From NCBI RefSeq assembly GCF_000283155.1, contig NW_004454282.1, positions 1,225,661 to 1,289,660 of the forward strand: a stretch of 64,000 bases of DNA, written 5' to 3'. The notes under the pieces were generated by a model. The model was not told where the DNA came from, searched no databases, and saw only the letters and a program-made list of their open reading frames with translations. Positions 37,140 through 47,797 of the stretch are shown here, in pieces. Source of the DNA: Ceratotherium simum simum (taxonomy: Eukaryota > Chordata > Mammalia > Perissodactyla > Rhinocerotidae). The stretch's first letter is position 1, and each line of letters opens with the position of its first letter. The translations under genes and the position numbers were made by a program.

Positions 37140-37570
37140 GTAGGAACAACCTTGCTCAGAAATATTTTAGGGATTCATTAAACATATCCCAAATTCATTC
37201 CCTATCCCCACCTCCCAAGGATCATTTGCATACTAATTGGTGTCATTATGTGGATTCAGATTTACCTTAGCATTTTAACTGAACCTTTCCGAATACCATG
37301 CAAAATTCATTGCTCCAGAGGACAGAAAGATAAATGTTTTTCTCCTCACTGGGAAGGGCTACTTCTTTTAGCTATAAATGTTAGCCGACCAACTGAATCT
37401 TTTTCCATTTGCAGTGCTGTATCTCGTCATATTTTAGTGACCTTGAAGACACATATTAGTGCAATAGCCCATTAAATTGCCTCCACTCTCGAATTCTAGT
37501 AAGGAGATCTTCCTCAGAATCCATTGAGACTTAATAATCTGTGAATTCGTATATCTTAATTTTTTTATAG
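37140..37570 (+). other. CNTN6: CNTN6 intron H-I
   Basis: At 431 bp this is the shortest intron here; phase 1, between FN3-3 and FN3-4. No repeat recognised. The acceptor follows a T-rich stretch (atttttttatag). Confidence 0.92.
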
Positions 37571-37683
37571 CACCAAGTCAACCCCCCGGAAACATCATAT
37601 GGAATTCATCGGACTCCAAAATTATCCTGAATTGGGATCAAGTGAAGGCCCTGGATAATGAGTCGGAAGTAAAAGGATACAAA
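37571..37683 (+). CDS. CNTN6: CNTN6 exon I: first half of FN3 domain 4
   Basis: The acceptor is tttttatag|CA; 113 nt, phase 1 to phase 0. It encodes [17 protein letters not shown] (sequon WNSS), [20 protein letters not shown] (sequon DNES). The next exon starts in phase 0 with VLYRWN, which places the donor at AAA|gtgggt. That donor is suboptimal, and a better-looking gtaatt lies four bases downstream (37688) but would break the frame. Confidence 0.93.
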
Positions 37684-38012
37684 GTGGGTAATTTCTTTTT
37701 TGCAAAGGCACCTAATCCTGTTGTTAGTGGCGACAGTCTCTTTACACAAATCACATGAACCGTGTTCTCACTTTCTCTGATGATGCTTTCACAGCCTCTT
37801 TAGGAATCTCTGTCCTCAAAGTGGTTTGTTCTGACCACTTATAAATGGTCGCTGGCAACTGGCCAGGATTTAGAGAATTGCCTAAACTTTGGGGTCAGGC
37901 AGAGTCAATCTGAAACGGTTAAAGACCCTGTGGTTGCATCTCTGAAAAATCCCAGAGAACCACATTTTTAACGTCTCTACTGTCAGCTTTGTTTTGCTTT
38001 TGTCTTGGTTGT

Positions 38013-38270
38013 ATTTTTTTTTTTTTTTTTTTTGGTGAGGAAGATTAGCCTTGTGCTAACATCCATTGCCAATCCTCCTGTTTTTGATAAGGAAGATGGG
38101 AACTGGGCTAACATCCATGCCCATCTTCCTCTACTTTATAGGTGGGACACCTGTCAGAGCATGGCTTGACAAGTGGCGTGTAGGTCCACACCTGGGATCC
38201 AAACCCGCGAACCCCGGGCCGCCGAAGCAGAGCGAGTTGAACTTAACCACTAAGCCACTGGGCTGGCCCC
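38013..38270 (-). mobile_element. ERE SINE, full length, minus orientation
   Basis: A run of about 20 T (the poly-A tail) is followed by ggtgaggaagattagccttgtgctaacatc and ends ccactgggctggcccc. The 9-bp repeat cttggttgt at 38004-38012 and 38271-38279 flanks it, extendable with one mismatch. Located within intron I-J. Confidence 0.93.
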
Positions 38271-38917
38271 CTTGGTTGTGTTTTTTTAATCAACAATAGT
38301 AACTTCTCAAAATTACTAATGGTTAATCATTTTTGCTCATGTTCCTATAGTTAGGGAGGCTTGTATATAGGAAAAAAAGCAAGGATTTTTTAGAAAATTC
38401 ATTTGCCTGATTCCATAAATGTCAGCCTGACTTTAAAGAGCTAGAAAAGAAAATGTATGTAGCCTTGGTGCCCCAACTAAAAGGAGTTATAAATATCTTG
38501 TTTTGTTTTACTTTTAAACAATATTTGAGGCAATGCAGTGCAGGCCAAACAAAACTGGTCTGCAGGCTGAATGAAGCCCACAGGCCGCCGGTTTGTGACA
38601 TTTTTGCACAGAGACGTTGAGAGTAGCAGATAGGCAGTGCGGCCAGGCACTAGTTAAAGAACATGGGACTGTAGGGAAATAGTTGGTAAAGCCAGAGCTG
38701 GAATTCAGAGTTGACATAGTTGGTGATAGAGCCTTGGGAGGTGTGATTAGAGAAGGATTCAGAAAATCCTCCCCATCATGAACTGTTTTTCCTGTACCTG
38801 AATGGCACAATGATTTGTATTCTGCCAGTGGAGAAACATTCCCTAAGAACTAATCTGCAGACCTTTCGCTGAGTCCTTTTTTAAAAGCAAACTCTCCTGG
38901 AAGGGTCTTAAAGTATA

Positions 38918-39126
38918 TAGTCATGCATCGCTTAATGACAGGGATACATTCTGAGAAATGCATCATTAGGTGATATAAAATTGTGCGAACATTATAGAGT
39001 GTACTTACACAAACCTAGAGTGTCTAGCCTACTGCACACCTAGGCTGTATGGTACAAATCTTATGGGACCACCATCAGATATGCAGTCCATTGTTGACTG
39101 AAACGTGGTTATGTGGCGAATGACTG
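38918..39126 (+). mobile_element. MER8-like Tigger DNA transposon, internally deleted
   Basis: It starts agtcatgcatcgcttaatgacagggatac and ends gaaacgtggttatgtggcgaatgactg; the ends are imperfect inverted repeats. The 'tgtacttacacaaacctaga' core and 'cttatgggaccaccatcag' fit MER8-type elements as I recall them. Confidence 0.75.
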
Positions 39127-40044
39127 GATAGCATAAAGAGATGCGAGACCTATGTTTTGGTCCCCTATTGGCTGTGTTTAGGTAAATCTCTTAATCTCTT
39201 TGGGACTGCATTTTTCTTTTACTAAAGGAGAAATTTTCTGTATCTTCATTTTCCTCTGAGCCTTTGCATCTCTGTTCCATCTCCCTGGGCCTGCCACTCC
39301 TTACTTCCACATCCTTAAGCAGCCACTCGTCTTTCAGATCTGAGCTTAGAAGCCTTCCCTGATGGCCAGAGCTCTCTCTGTTTGCCATATTTTTAAAAAT
39401 ACTTTCCATCCTCTTGGGTAATTGTAATTGGCTGATGACTTATTGTGAATCCCCATACTGGGGGCCTCAAGAGAACAGTGCCTGACTTTCACCATGATTT
39501 CTCCAGCCAAGGAGGCATTCATTCCGGTTGTACTGGAAGGGAGTTCTCATTTCCTGAGCTCCTAAATCATTAGCCTCTTAGGGTGAAATAATGTGAAAAA
39601 AATTTATCTGTTTTATCCGGGACAAGAGAGACTGGGGTTAGTAGGCTGGAAGATGAAAGAGGGGGGAGTCCACTAAAATGAAGAAAAGAAAGAAGGCAAG
39701 AGTGCAGACAGACATCTGCAACTTGGGAGTTCTGCCCCAGGGAACACGGCAGGACCTTGAGCACCACAGGAAAGAAATGCACACGTGATGTGGGCCGAAT
39801 TGATTTAACCAAACCCAGGGAGAGAGTGAAAGAACTGAGAAATTCTTCCTCCCAGCTTCCAGTTTCGCCCATTAGAACAGATTGAGAAAACACAATAAAA
39901 ATGCTTTAGGAATCCCAGAGAGGGGGCACGAGTTCCGTGAGTGAAGCTTTAACTAGATTTTAAGCTCATGTTCAAGCTGGTGCTGAAATAAAATCCAAGG
40001 GCAGGGAGCTACCTAAAGTGTTTCAGGCAGCCAGGCAAAATGTT

Positions 40045-40160
40045 AGCTCGGCAAGAAATCCTAGAGATCATCTAGTCAAAGCCTTTCATTTTATGGATGT
40101 GGAAACCGAAGCCTGTTGAGTGGAGTGACACGGAGTGCCCACAGCTTTCACAGGGACAGA
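40045..40160 (-). repeat. MIR relic (probable)
   Basis: 'Cctagagatcatctagtcaaagcctttcattttatggatgtggaaaccgaagcc'. Confidence 0.5.
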
Positions 40161-40533
40161 GATCTGTTTGCAAGCTGAAGTTTGCTTCAGTGAGCTGGGT
40201 CCAAAAGATTATAGGCATTTTTAGAAAACAAAAATTGGGGAACAAGTATTATTTAGTTGCCATTTCTTTATACTCCTGTCCCCTTTCAGAAACTCTCATA
40301 TGAGCTTGTCTTGGTAGCCCCTTTCCAAGAAAGCCCTGCTTATTTTTTTTTTTTTTTTTTTACTGCAACAGGCAGTTTTGCAGACTTCTAGGAGATTTAC
40401 TTGAGCAGCATAGAATCTGCTGTTCTATGTGAAACAGCGTGTGGTGAAATAGAGCAGGGCAAGACAAACATGGGGGCATTCACCTCCCAGAAAAGACCTG
40501 CTGGGCTTGGCATAAGATTGGGGGAAACTTTTT

Positions 40534-40570
40534 TTTTTTGCTGAGGAAGATTAGCCCTGAGCTAACATCT
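40534..40570 (-). mobile_element. Ultra-short 3' fragment of an ERE SINE with its own target-site duplication
   Basis: Only a short T-run plus gctgaggaagattagccctg and agctaacatct remain, the tail end of an ERE. The flanks share ggggaaacttttt (40521-40533 and 40571-40583), so this is a complete retrotransposition event truncated at the 5' end, not a decayed full copy. Confidence 0.85.
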
Positions 40571-41369
40571 GGGGAAACTTTTTATTTCTATAGAACTGGA
40601 ATAAAACATTGGAACGAATGATAACTGGAGAGCATGGAACCTTTCCAGATCAGAGCAGCAGATCAGATGATATAATCTATTTAAGCTATGGATTTAGACA
40701 TTTTTTCCAAATATAGTTTCTCATCGTGGTTCATTATATTCTGTAGATCTAGACTATATTTATGAAAAATATAATGGCACCTGCAAGTTGGGAATTTTGC
40801 ATCTAAGGAAGCATCAATGATGGATGGGTGTCAAGTGAGTGAAATGCTGCAGAAACTACATGTGTGACGGTAGAGGAAAGAAAAGGGGTCACAAGGTTAG
40901 ACCAGAGAGTAGGAAAGGGCTCTTTCTGAGTTCTTGATTTCCAACTCAATCCCTTCCCTTCTCTTAGGGCTGGGATTGGAGGAGCCAGACTCCCCATCTC
41001 CCCAATTAGATCCCAAGGAATCTCACTGTAACTGGCTCTAGATACTGAATTGCTATGTATACAATGTAAATGTTTGGAGATATATAAGTTTTTTTAAATT
41101 ACACATGTGTATTTGTGTGTGTGTTTATTTTTGCATTTTCACCTAAATTCTCTAGACTCATGGGATTTCTGCTTGGGAAGACAGTCTCAATAAGAAGTTG
41201 ACTTTAGGAAGTTTGAGGCCCAGAATATTCTATCAGCACAAATCCTCAAGCAACTTTATGACACTCAAGCTACAAAGAGAACATCTGGTTTTAGTATCAT
41301 GAGCTAAACTGCCTACTGAGCCAGGCAGGTTACATAAATGGGTTGACAAATAAGTTGACTCAGTCTTTT

Positions 41370-41525
41370 CAACAAATACTGTAAATATATGTGCCCAGCA
41401 CTGTTCTAATTCATTTTAACTTTATAACAGCTCGTGAAGTGGTGGAGTTATTAGCCCCAATTTTACAGATGAAGAACGCAAGGCACAGAGTTTAGTAATT
41501 TGCCTACTTCACATAGCTAGTCTAT
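41370..41525 (-). repeat. MIR SINE relic
   Basis: 'Atatgtgcccagcactgttctaattcattttaac', 'ttttacagatgaagaacgcaaggcacagag'. It abuts the L1-like piece at 41520. Confidence 0.75.
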
Positions 41526-41770
41526 TTTTTCCCAGCTTTATGAGATATAATTGACATACAAGATTGTGTGTAAGTTTAAGGTGCACAATGCATTCATTTG
41601 ATCTATTTACATATTACAGAATGATTACTACCATAGCCTTAGCTAACACCTCCTTCCCATCACATAATTACCATTTCTTTTTTGTGGTGAGAACATTTAA
41701 GATCTACTCTCTTAGAAACATTCAAGTATATGATACAGTATTAATATAACTAGTATATTGAAGATCTGGA
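41520..41770. mobile_element. L1-derived fragment (probable)
   Basis: 'Tttatgagatataattgacatacaagattgtgtgtaagtttaaggtgcacaatg' and 'gtggtgagaacatttaagatctactctcttag' match a widespread L1M 3'-region pattern. Confidence 0.6.
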
Positions 41771-41879
41771 ATCTGAATCAGGCAGTATGGATCCAGAGTC
41801 CCACCTTTTAGCCACTCAGCTCTTCTGCCTGCCAGCAGTAAACAAATATATCAAGTAGTAATAAAGTACTACCAAGAAA

Positions 41880-42110
41880 AATAACTCTAGAGTGAGGGGA
41901 ATAGACAGTGCCATGGGAGAGACAGGAGAGACTTATTTTATACAAAGGCCAGAGAAAGCCTCTTTCAAGAGATGATATTTCATTTGGGCCTTGAAAGAAA
42001 AGAGGGAGTGAGACAGGCAGTTTTCTGGGAAAGAGTGCTCCAAACACAGCAAACAGGATGTGCAAATGTCCTGAGGTGGGCACATGGACACAATAGGAAG
42101 TGTTGGGGAC
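41880..42110 (-). repeat. L2 LINE relic
   Basis: 'Gggccttgaaagaaaagagggagtgagac', 'ctgggaaagagtgctccaaacacagcaaacaggatgtgcaaatgtcctgaggtggg'. Confidence 0.75.
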
Positions 42111-42461
42111 TGTGACAAACTGCAGAGTTTGTGATTGTCCAGAATAGGCAGTGGCTTCTCAGCTCCAGCCAATTGCTGCCAGAAAAGAATATAGGCCAGC
42201 GTGGCCATATCGTCCAGTTTTTCAGTAGAACCCACATTTTTTTTCATTTATAATTTCTTGGTTTTTAATTGTTGACATCTAACTCAAAAAAAAAAAGTAA
42301 ACACCATAAAGCCCAACCAGTTAACATATGCAGGCCAAATATGACCCATGGACCATCAGTTTTCTAGTATCTTACTCCCTTGTTTTGCATTTATGAAGAC
42401 AGAAACTAGACAGGGGAAGCAATTTGCCCACAAGTACACAGGTGTGGCCATATGATCTTAG

Positions 42462-42690
42462 TTAAGAATATGGGCTGTGGACCCAGACTGCCTGGGTTTG
42501 AAGGCTGGGTCCGCCACTTACTGGCTGTGGGACCCTGGGCAAATTGCTTAATATCTCCAGGTCTCAGATTCCTCATCTTTGAAATCAGGGTAATAACAAT
42601 GCCTACCTCAGGAGGTCATTCATGGTAGCATTCAGAAAATACAGTGTTTAAACACACAGTGAGTGTTCAATAATGTTTGATGCCATTATC
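42462..42690 (+). repeat. MIR SINE relic, near full length
   Basis: 'Gaatatgggctgtggacccagactgcctgggtttgaaggctgggtccgccacttactggctgtgggaccctgggcaaattgc' follows the MIR head and core closely. Confidence 0.9.
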
Positions 42691-43379
42691 ATGATTCCCA
42701 GGAATCCAGTCTTTCTCCTTGTCTTCTACCCCGGGTTATATGAAATGCAAGCACAGCCTTCAAGTCAATCAGCTGAACCAAGTGTTGGATGTAAATAAAG
42801 GTTGTATAAGCCTTTATTTAGGTTCCACTGCAGTCCCTAATATTACAAGACTGATAAGCAGTGCTGATAAAAGGGCTGCTTTTTCCTGGAAGTGTTTCTT
42901 TTGGATTTATGTTTGAAACTAGTCGAATTCTCTGCGCTCTGGCAAGGACCAGAGGTAAATCAAAGAAGCAATTTATTCCTCAAAGCCAGATGTGCCCTTG
43001 CATCCCATCAGCCAGCCCGTGTTCCTGAAGGGCCGTGAGGAGATGCTTTGACACTCACTCCTGAATGTGCCTGAAGATTTATTTGAGCCTGATCATTAGT
43101 GAGGGGACGCTGAGTTTGATACAACTGATGCTCCAGAGAAGGAAGGGGGGCGCTTATGAATCTTTCTACCGTAAGGAAATTGTGTTTTCCACCTTGTGTT
43201 AGAGACACATAAATTAAGGTGATGAAATGCCAGGGAACAAATGGGATCTGAACCATTTTAGGGGAATTTTATGAATTTCACTTGTGTTTGGTTTTTCTTG
43301 CAATAGAAGAGTGACCTTATGTCTCTAACCTCAGCAGATCAGAATTTATAGTGGGCCTTAGGGATGGAGGAACTAATCT

Positions 43380-43567
43380 TGTAGTTCTCCAAATGTAGTC
43401 CCTGGATCAGCTGCAATGGCATTGTCTGGGAATGTGTTAGAAATGCAGATTTTCGGGTCCCACCCCAGACATACTAAATCAGAAACTCTGGGGTGGGGCC
43501 CAGCGATCTGTATTTTAACAAGCCCTCCAGGGAATTCTGATGCATGCTCAGGTTTGAGAATCCCTGA
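43380..43567 (+). mobile_element. MER5A hAT-Charlie element
   Basis: 'Ttctccaaatgtagtccctggatcag', 'gtgttagaaatgcagattttcgggtcccaccccaga', 'aactctggggtggggcccag' and the end 'aggtttgagaatccctg' follow MER5A in order. Chance ORFs on both strands here are by-products. Confidence 0.85.
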
Positions 43568-43568
43568 T

Positions 43569-43976
43569 CTAATCCATGATTCCCAGCCTCCATTAACATC
43601 ACCTGAAGATGTGTTTTTAAAAGGTGCCACAGCCTGGACCCCGCCTGTATAGAGTCTGACTCAGACGGGCTGAAGTGGAGCCAGAGCGGTTCCTTAGCCT
43701 CATCCCTATTGCTACTTCAAGCTGGAGAATTCTCTATCGTGGGGACTGTCCTCTGCATTGTCGAATGTTTGGCAGCATCCCTGGCCTCTACTCACTACAC
43801 TAGTGGCTCCTGTTGTGACAACCAGAAATTGCCCAGACATTGCCAAATGCCCCCTGGGGGGCAAAACAGCTCCTCCACCCCTCCCAGCCCTGTTGAGAAC
43901 CACTGGACTAGGGCGTCAGTGTCTTTACAAACTCCGTAAGTCCTTCTAATACACAGCCAGGACTGAGAACCGCTGA
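43569..43976 (+). mobile_element. MER5-type element split by a MER20
   Basis: 43569-43722 ('tcccagcctccattaacatcacctga ... cctggaccccgcctg') and 43906-43976 ('tttacaaactccgtaagtccttctaatacacagcc...gagaaccgctg') read as the start and end of one + strand MER5-like element, with the MER20 between them. Confidence 0.65.
43723..43905 (-). mobile_element. MER20 hAT-Charlie element, nested
   Basis: In reverse orientation: 'gtggggactgtcctctgcattgtcgaatgtttggcagcatccctggcctctac', 'gttgtgacaaccagaaattgcccagacattgccaaatgccccctggggggcaaaa' and the terminal gttgagaaccactg. The left end is eroded. MER20 copies have been reported as regulatory elements in other tissues. Confidence 0.85.
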
Positions 43977-44027
43977 TCTCACCCAACCCTATCTTTCTTA
44001 TTGTCAGAAACTGGTGGTGGTGGGTTA

Positions 44028-44205
44028 TAGTGGTTTAAGTGTACAGGTTTAGGAATCCTCATCCTGCCACTTACAGCTCTGTGACATCTCTGAGTCTCAG
44101 TGTCTTCGTCTGTAGAAAGGAATAATAATACCTGTGATGTCGGAGTGTTGTGACAGTTAAACATGGTGATGTCGATAAAGTGCCTAGCTCATAGTAAATA
44201 TCACA
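44028..44205 (+). repeat. MIR SINE relic
   Basis: 'Cctgccacttacagctctgtgacatctctgagtctcagtgtcttcgtctgtagaaagg', 'aaagtgcctagctcatagtaaat'. Confidence 0.8.
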
Positions 44206-44684
44206 AAGTACTTGTGGGATAGTTATCATCACACTTGTATCCAGAAAGATGGATGCACTTTTCCAGGCTTTTATATTTTGTTCCTGATTGGAATCGATGA
44301 CGATTGGAGTAGGCGATACCAGGCAGGGGAATGCGTTTTCACGAGAGCTAGTTGGCCACTTGTGGCCAAATATCAAATGAGCCTCCAACCCAGACTCAGA
44401 CCGAGTGGGGGCCAAGAAGGGAAACAAAGATGAGTGAGTGGGACTGTTGAAGCTGCAGACACTTGTAGAGTGACAGTGATTGCCGCTAACATCCCCTCTT
44501 TTGTACATAACTCAAAAGTGATCCCGTGGGAGGAAAAAGGGGGTAATTGCCCTTGCCTTTTGGAGATCCTCTCCCTGTGCTGAAATGTCCTCTCTCTACA
44601 GGATTCACGATAATAGTAACTTATTACTCCTGCCTTATGCTTCTAACGTTTGCCAACTATGTTTCCCTCTTGTGCCCTTTGAGC

Positions 44685-44890
44685 CCTCATAAATACTATT
44701 TTTACATGCTTCCTTTGAGCCAGGCCCTTCCCTATATTCAGTCCTTGTGCAATCTTGAAAACACCCAGAAAGATGGGTATTATTGTCCCCATTTTACAGA
44801 TGAGGGAAATGAGGCTCAGAGAGGTGAAGTAAGTGGACAGTGGTCACACAGTGGCCAAGTCTATTCTGATGCCAAAGCCCCTCATGTGTA
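44685..44890 (-). repeat. MIR SINE relic
   Basis: 'Tttgagccaggcccttccctatattcag', 'ccccattttacagatgagggaaatgaggctcagagaggtgaag'. Confidence 0.85.
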
Positions 44891-45218
44891 ACTGAGCTCT
44901 GTGTGTCCTCAGAGGTATTGATTTTTCCAGCTGTGTTAGCTGAGCCTTCCAGAGGTTATGGGAGGCCACACAGCACGTTGTAGACTCATGCTACCCCCAC
45001 CTGCGTGCTGCAGCATCCTTTAAACTCCTTCCTCACGATGAAATGGTAGCTGCAGACATGCCTCTCACTATAAACGAGCCTTCCAAATGCGTGTGGGCAG
45101 GCTGACAGCCTCGGCGGCCCTGCATTTCACTGGCGCCCAGAGGTGGAAACAAATGAAGGCCCATCTCTGGGGCCTTTGTGCGGACAGCGGGTGACACCTG
45201 TTCTTTCTGTCTCGGCAG

Positions 45219-45387
45219 GTCTTGTACAGATGGAACAGACAAAGCAGCACATCTGTCATTGAAACAAATAGAACGTCGGTGGAGCTTTCTTTGCCTTTTG
45301 ATGAAGATTATATAATAGAAATTAAGCCGTTCAGTGATGGAGGAGATGGCAGCAGCAGTGAACAAATTCGAATTCCAAAGATATCAA
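45219..45387 (+). CDS. CNTN6: CNTN6 exon J: second half of FN3 domain 4
   Basis: The acceptor is ctcggcag|GTC and the donor is TCAA|gtaaga; 169 nt, phase 0 to phase 1. It encodes [15 protein letters not shown], the sequon [22 protein letters not shown] (FN3 tyrosine corner) and [18 protein letters not shown], the contactin signature at the end of FN3-4. The reading frame stays open past the donor to a TAA at 45522. Confidence 0.95.
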
Positions 45388-45424
45388 GTAAGAATGTCTT
45401 TTTTTTCTCTCCCTTCTCCCTGCC

Positions 45425-46087
45425 TGACTTCATTTATTTGAAAGAAAATAAAAATGGAATCTTACAAGCCTTCGCAATGAGTCAGGGCTTCAACGACACT
45501 AAGCCCACAAAGAAAGACTTATAATAAAAATGGACAATACCATCCCCCTTCCTCAGACGACTGATGTTTGCTGATCACAGGCAGTCTCATGCAAAAGGCA
45601 ATTTGGCTGATTTAATCTGTTCCAATAAAAAATTAGATTAAAGCAGTCCCAAATGGGTTACATAGGTTTTTCCACGTGGACCCATGTGGTTTGCATCTAC
45701 AAAAACCCCAAAATTATACCTTAGAAAGTTAAAAGCATGACTCAGTCAGGAGGAACAAGCAACGAGTTCTTTAAAATGCTGTAGCCGTTTGTCTCTAGTG
45801 AAACGATGTGATTCATTTGTGATTCATTCTTTGGCTGCAAGTATTTTGAACCTGACACTATTTATTTTGAATATCTGTGTGTAACATATGTACATAAATG
45901 CATATGTCTATATATAGTCAAGATTATTTGTTTTTAAAGATTGTTGAATAGCGTGTGAGTATTCTTTTTTGAGAAAATACATTCGTTCCTGTTTTTTTAA
46001 TACTATGTTTGCAAATATCTCAGCAGCATATTATTTTTTGTCATTGTTATGTGACTTCATTTATTTGAAAGAAAATAAAAATGGAAT
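45425..46087. repeat. Exact 36-bp direct repeat, 627 bp apart
   Basis: Copies at 45425-45460 and 46052-46087 are identical, beginning tgacttcatttatttg and ending aaaatggaat. The second copy is continuous with an L1 3' end; the first is 37 bp past the exon J donor, without the rest of the L1. Confidence 0.95.
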
Positions 46088-46315
46088 AGGCACATCCATA
46101 GACAGAAATCAGATTGGTGACTGGCCAGTGGTGCAAATTGTGGCTTAATGGGTACTGAGTTTACATTTAGGGTGATGAAAAAGTTCTGGAACTAGATAGT
46201 GGTACTGGTTGTATAACATCGGGGGGTACTTAATGCCACTGAATTGTACACTTTAAAATAATTTAAATGGTAACTTTTATGTTATGTGATTTTACCACAA
46301 TAAAAAAAAAATTGC
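46045..46315 (+). mobile_element. L1 3' end
   Basis: 'Gaataggcacatccatagacagaaatcagattgg', 'gaaaaagttctggaactagatagtgg', 'cactgaattgtacactttaaaataatttaaatgg' and 'gattttaccacaataaaaaaaaa' are in L1 3'-UTR order. Its left part includes the second copy of a 36-bp repeat that also lies beside exon J. Confidence 0.85.
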
Positions 46316-47284
46316 AGTTCGATGTCGAAGTGTCAGTTTTCACTGGCCTTTGCATCTAACAGTCTGGAGATAAGGGATTCAGTGAAGACTGCAGATATAA
46401 ATTTTCAAGCCCTCAGCGGAGAGATGATATTTTAAATCATGGGCAAAATCCTCACCACAGAGTCCTGCGTTTCAGCCCCTCTGTTAAGTGTCCATCACAT
46501 TATTTGTCAGATGAGGAAAGGGGCTAGTGTGTCTTGCTGATACCAAGTTAGAGTAGAGCATCCACTAAGCAATTTTAACAGCATCTATAAAATTCAGATG
46601 CCTCAGTTCAGAAAAGAAAATGTCCACTGGTCATTTCACCCTTTTGAATAAGCATTTGTTAATATTAACGAACAGAACCAGACTTTAGGTGGGAAACCAA
46701 GGCTACACCAAGCTGTGCTCTGAACTCAGGAGTGATTTGCCAGTTTCCAGATGAAGTTTGTGTTTACTACACCTTTTTTGCATACAAACACTAACGGCAT
46801 TTTTGTCTTTTAAAAAACTGGTGAGAATCGAATTCTACACCTCATTAAACCAAGGATTCTGACTTCTGTTGAAAAGGAATCAGATTTATGGTGAGATGTG
46901 GAAGTAATCTCTAGGCCACAAAAACAAAACAAGATTGGGGTTTGTTTTGGGGTTAATTTATCTCACTTTGTTAAAATCTGATTTCATACTTATCATTGCA
47001 AGGATTGTTTTTTTTTTTAGGCTAACTAATGATTCTTGGTTTAATTCATTACAAAAACATAGTTTAAGCAATTATATTGGTATAATTATTAGATGACAAG
47101 AATATAACTGTAAGCAAAACATGATGTCTTCCTCAAGAGATTTTTCCATTTTGTTAGTCAAAGATCTTACATTCTTAAAGAAGCATCAAATGATAGTTGG
47201 TGACCTCTTACTATGAAAAATGTAAGACCTGTAAGAAAAAATTTTTAAAGGATTGAGATTATTTTGTTGGAAAAAGTGGGTATA

Positions 47285-47460
47285 TGTAAATGACATGGGT
47301 TTGAATCCCAATTCAGCTGTTTACTAACTAAGTGAACTTAAACAAGTTCTTTTACTTCCCTGGGCCCCAATTTCCTCATCTATGAAATGGTGTAATAACA
47401 ATACCAAATATTCTTAGGGTTTTTGTAAGATATGTGTCATATTGCTCTGTGCCCAGTGCA
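47285..47460 (+). repeat. MIR SINE relic
   Basis: 'Catgggtttgaatcccaattcagctgtttactaac', 'caatttcctcatctatgaaatgg'. A short piece at 47565-47655 ('cctcattttacaaatgctt') may be a second, minus-strand MIR. Confidence 0.8.
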
Positions 47461-47797
47461 AAGGTAGAGTTCAAAAGGAAGTAGCAATTTTTATTTTGGT
47501 GCATCATTGATATCTCATAATATTTATTAGTAATGTTACTAGTAATATTGAAGTTTCTTCTCATGTAAGATATGGATATCCTCATTTTACAAATGCTTAA
47601 ACGTAGATCCAAAGATATTCCATAACCTACTGCCAGGTTCATAGCTAGGTAGTCATGGACCTGATATTAAAAAGTCATTAGGAAATGGTCATTTCCGGTA
47701 AAACCCATCCAGTTCTACTATTTCCAAAAGCCCTGGCCTCACTTTCCTTTGTAGCCAGGGTGAAGTGATATTGAGTGAATTTATTCTCTCTTTTCAG

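Larger units (their letters stand above)
37684..45218 (+). other. CNTN6: CNTN6 intron I-J
   Basis: At 7.5 kb this is the largest complete intron in the window, splitting FN3-4. It is rich in mobile DNA: a minus-strand ERE (38013), a MER8-like element (38918), a 37-bp ERE fragment (40534), L1-like sequence (41520), L2 and MIR pieces, a MER5/MER20 nest (43380-43976) and two more MIRs. About 39130-40040 and 42700-43380 look unique. Confidence 0.9.
45388..47797 (+). other. CNTN6: CNTN6 intron J-K
   Basis: A 2.4-kb phase-1 intron just before the GPI-signal exon. It contains a 36-bp direct repeat (45425 and 46052), an L1 3' end (46045-46315), a MIR and several AATAAA hexamers soon after the donor (45447, 45523, 45624). 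A long pyrimidine tract precedes the acceptor. Confidence 0.9.

Noticed and set aside
37140..37270. Open frame running past the exon H donor
   Set aside because: Only about 43 codons with no nearby good poly(A) hexamer and a strong downstream acceptor; less convincing than the exon J case.
43373..43652. Mirror ORFs on both strands with similar composition
   Set aside because: Products of the palindromic MER5A element, not genes.
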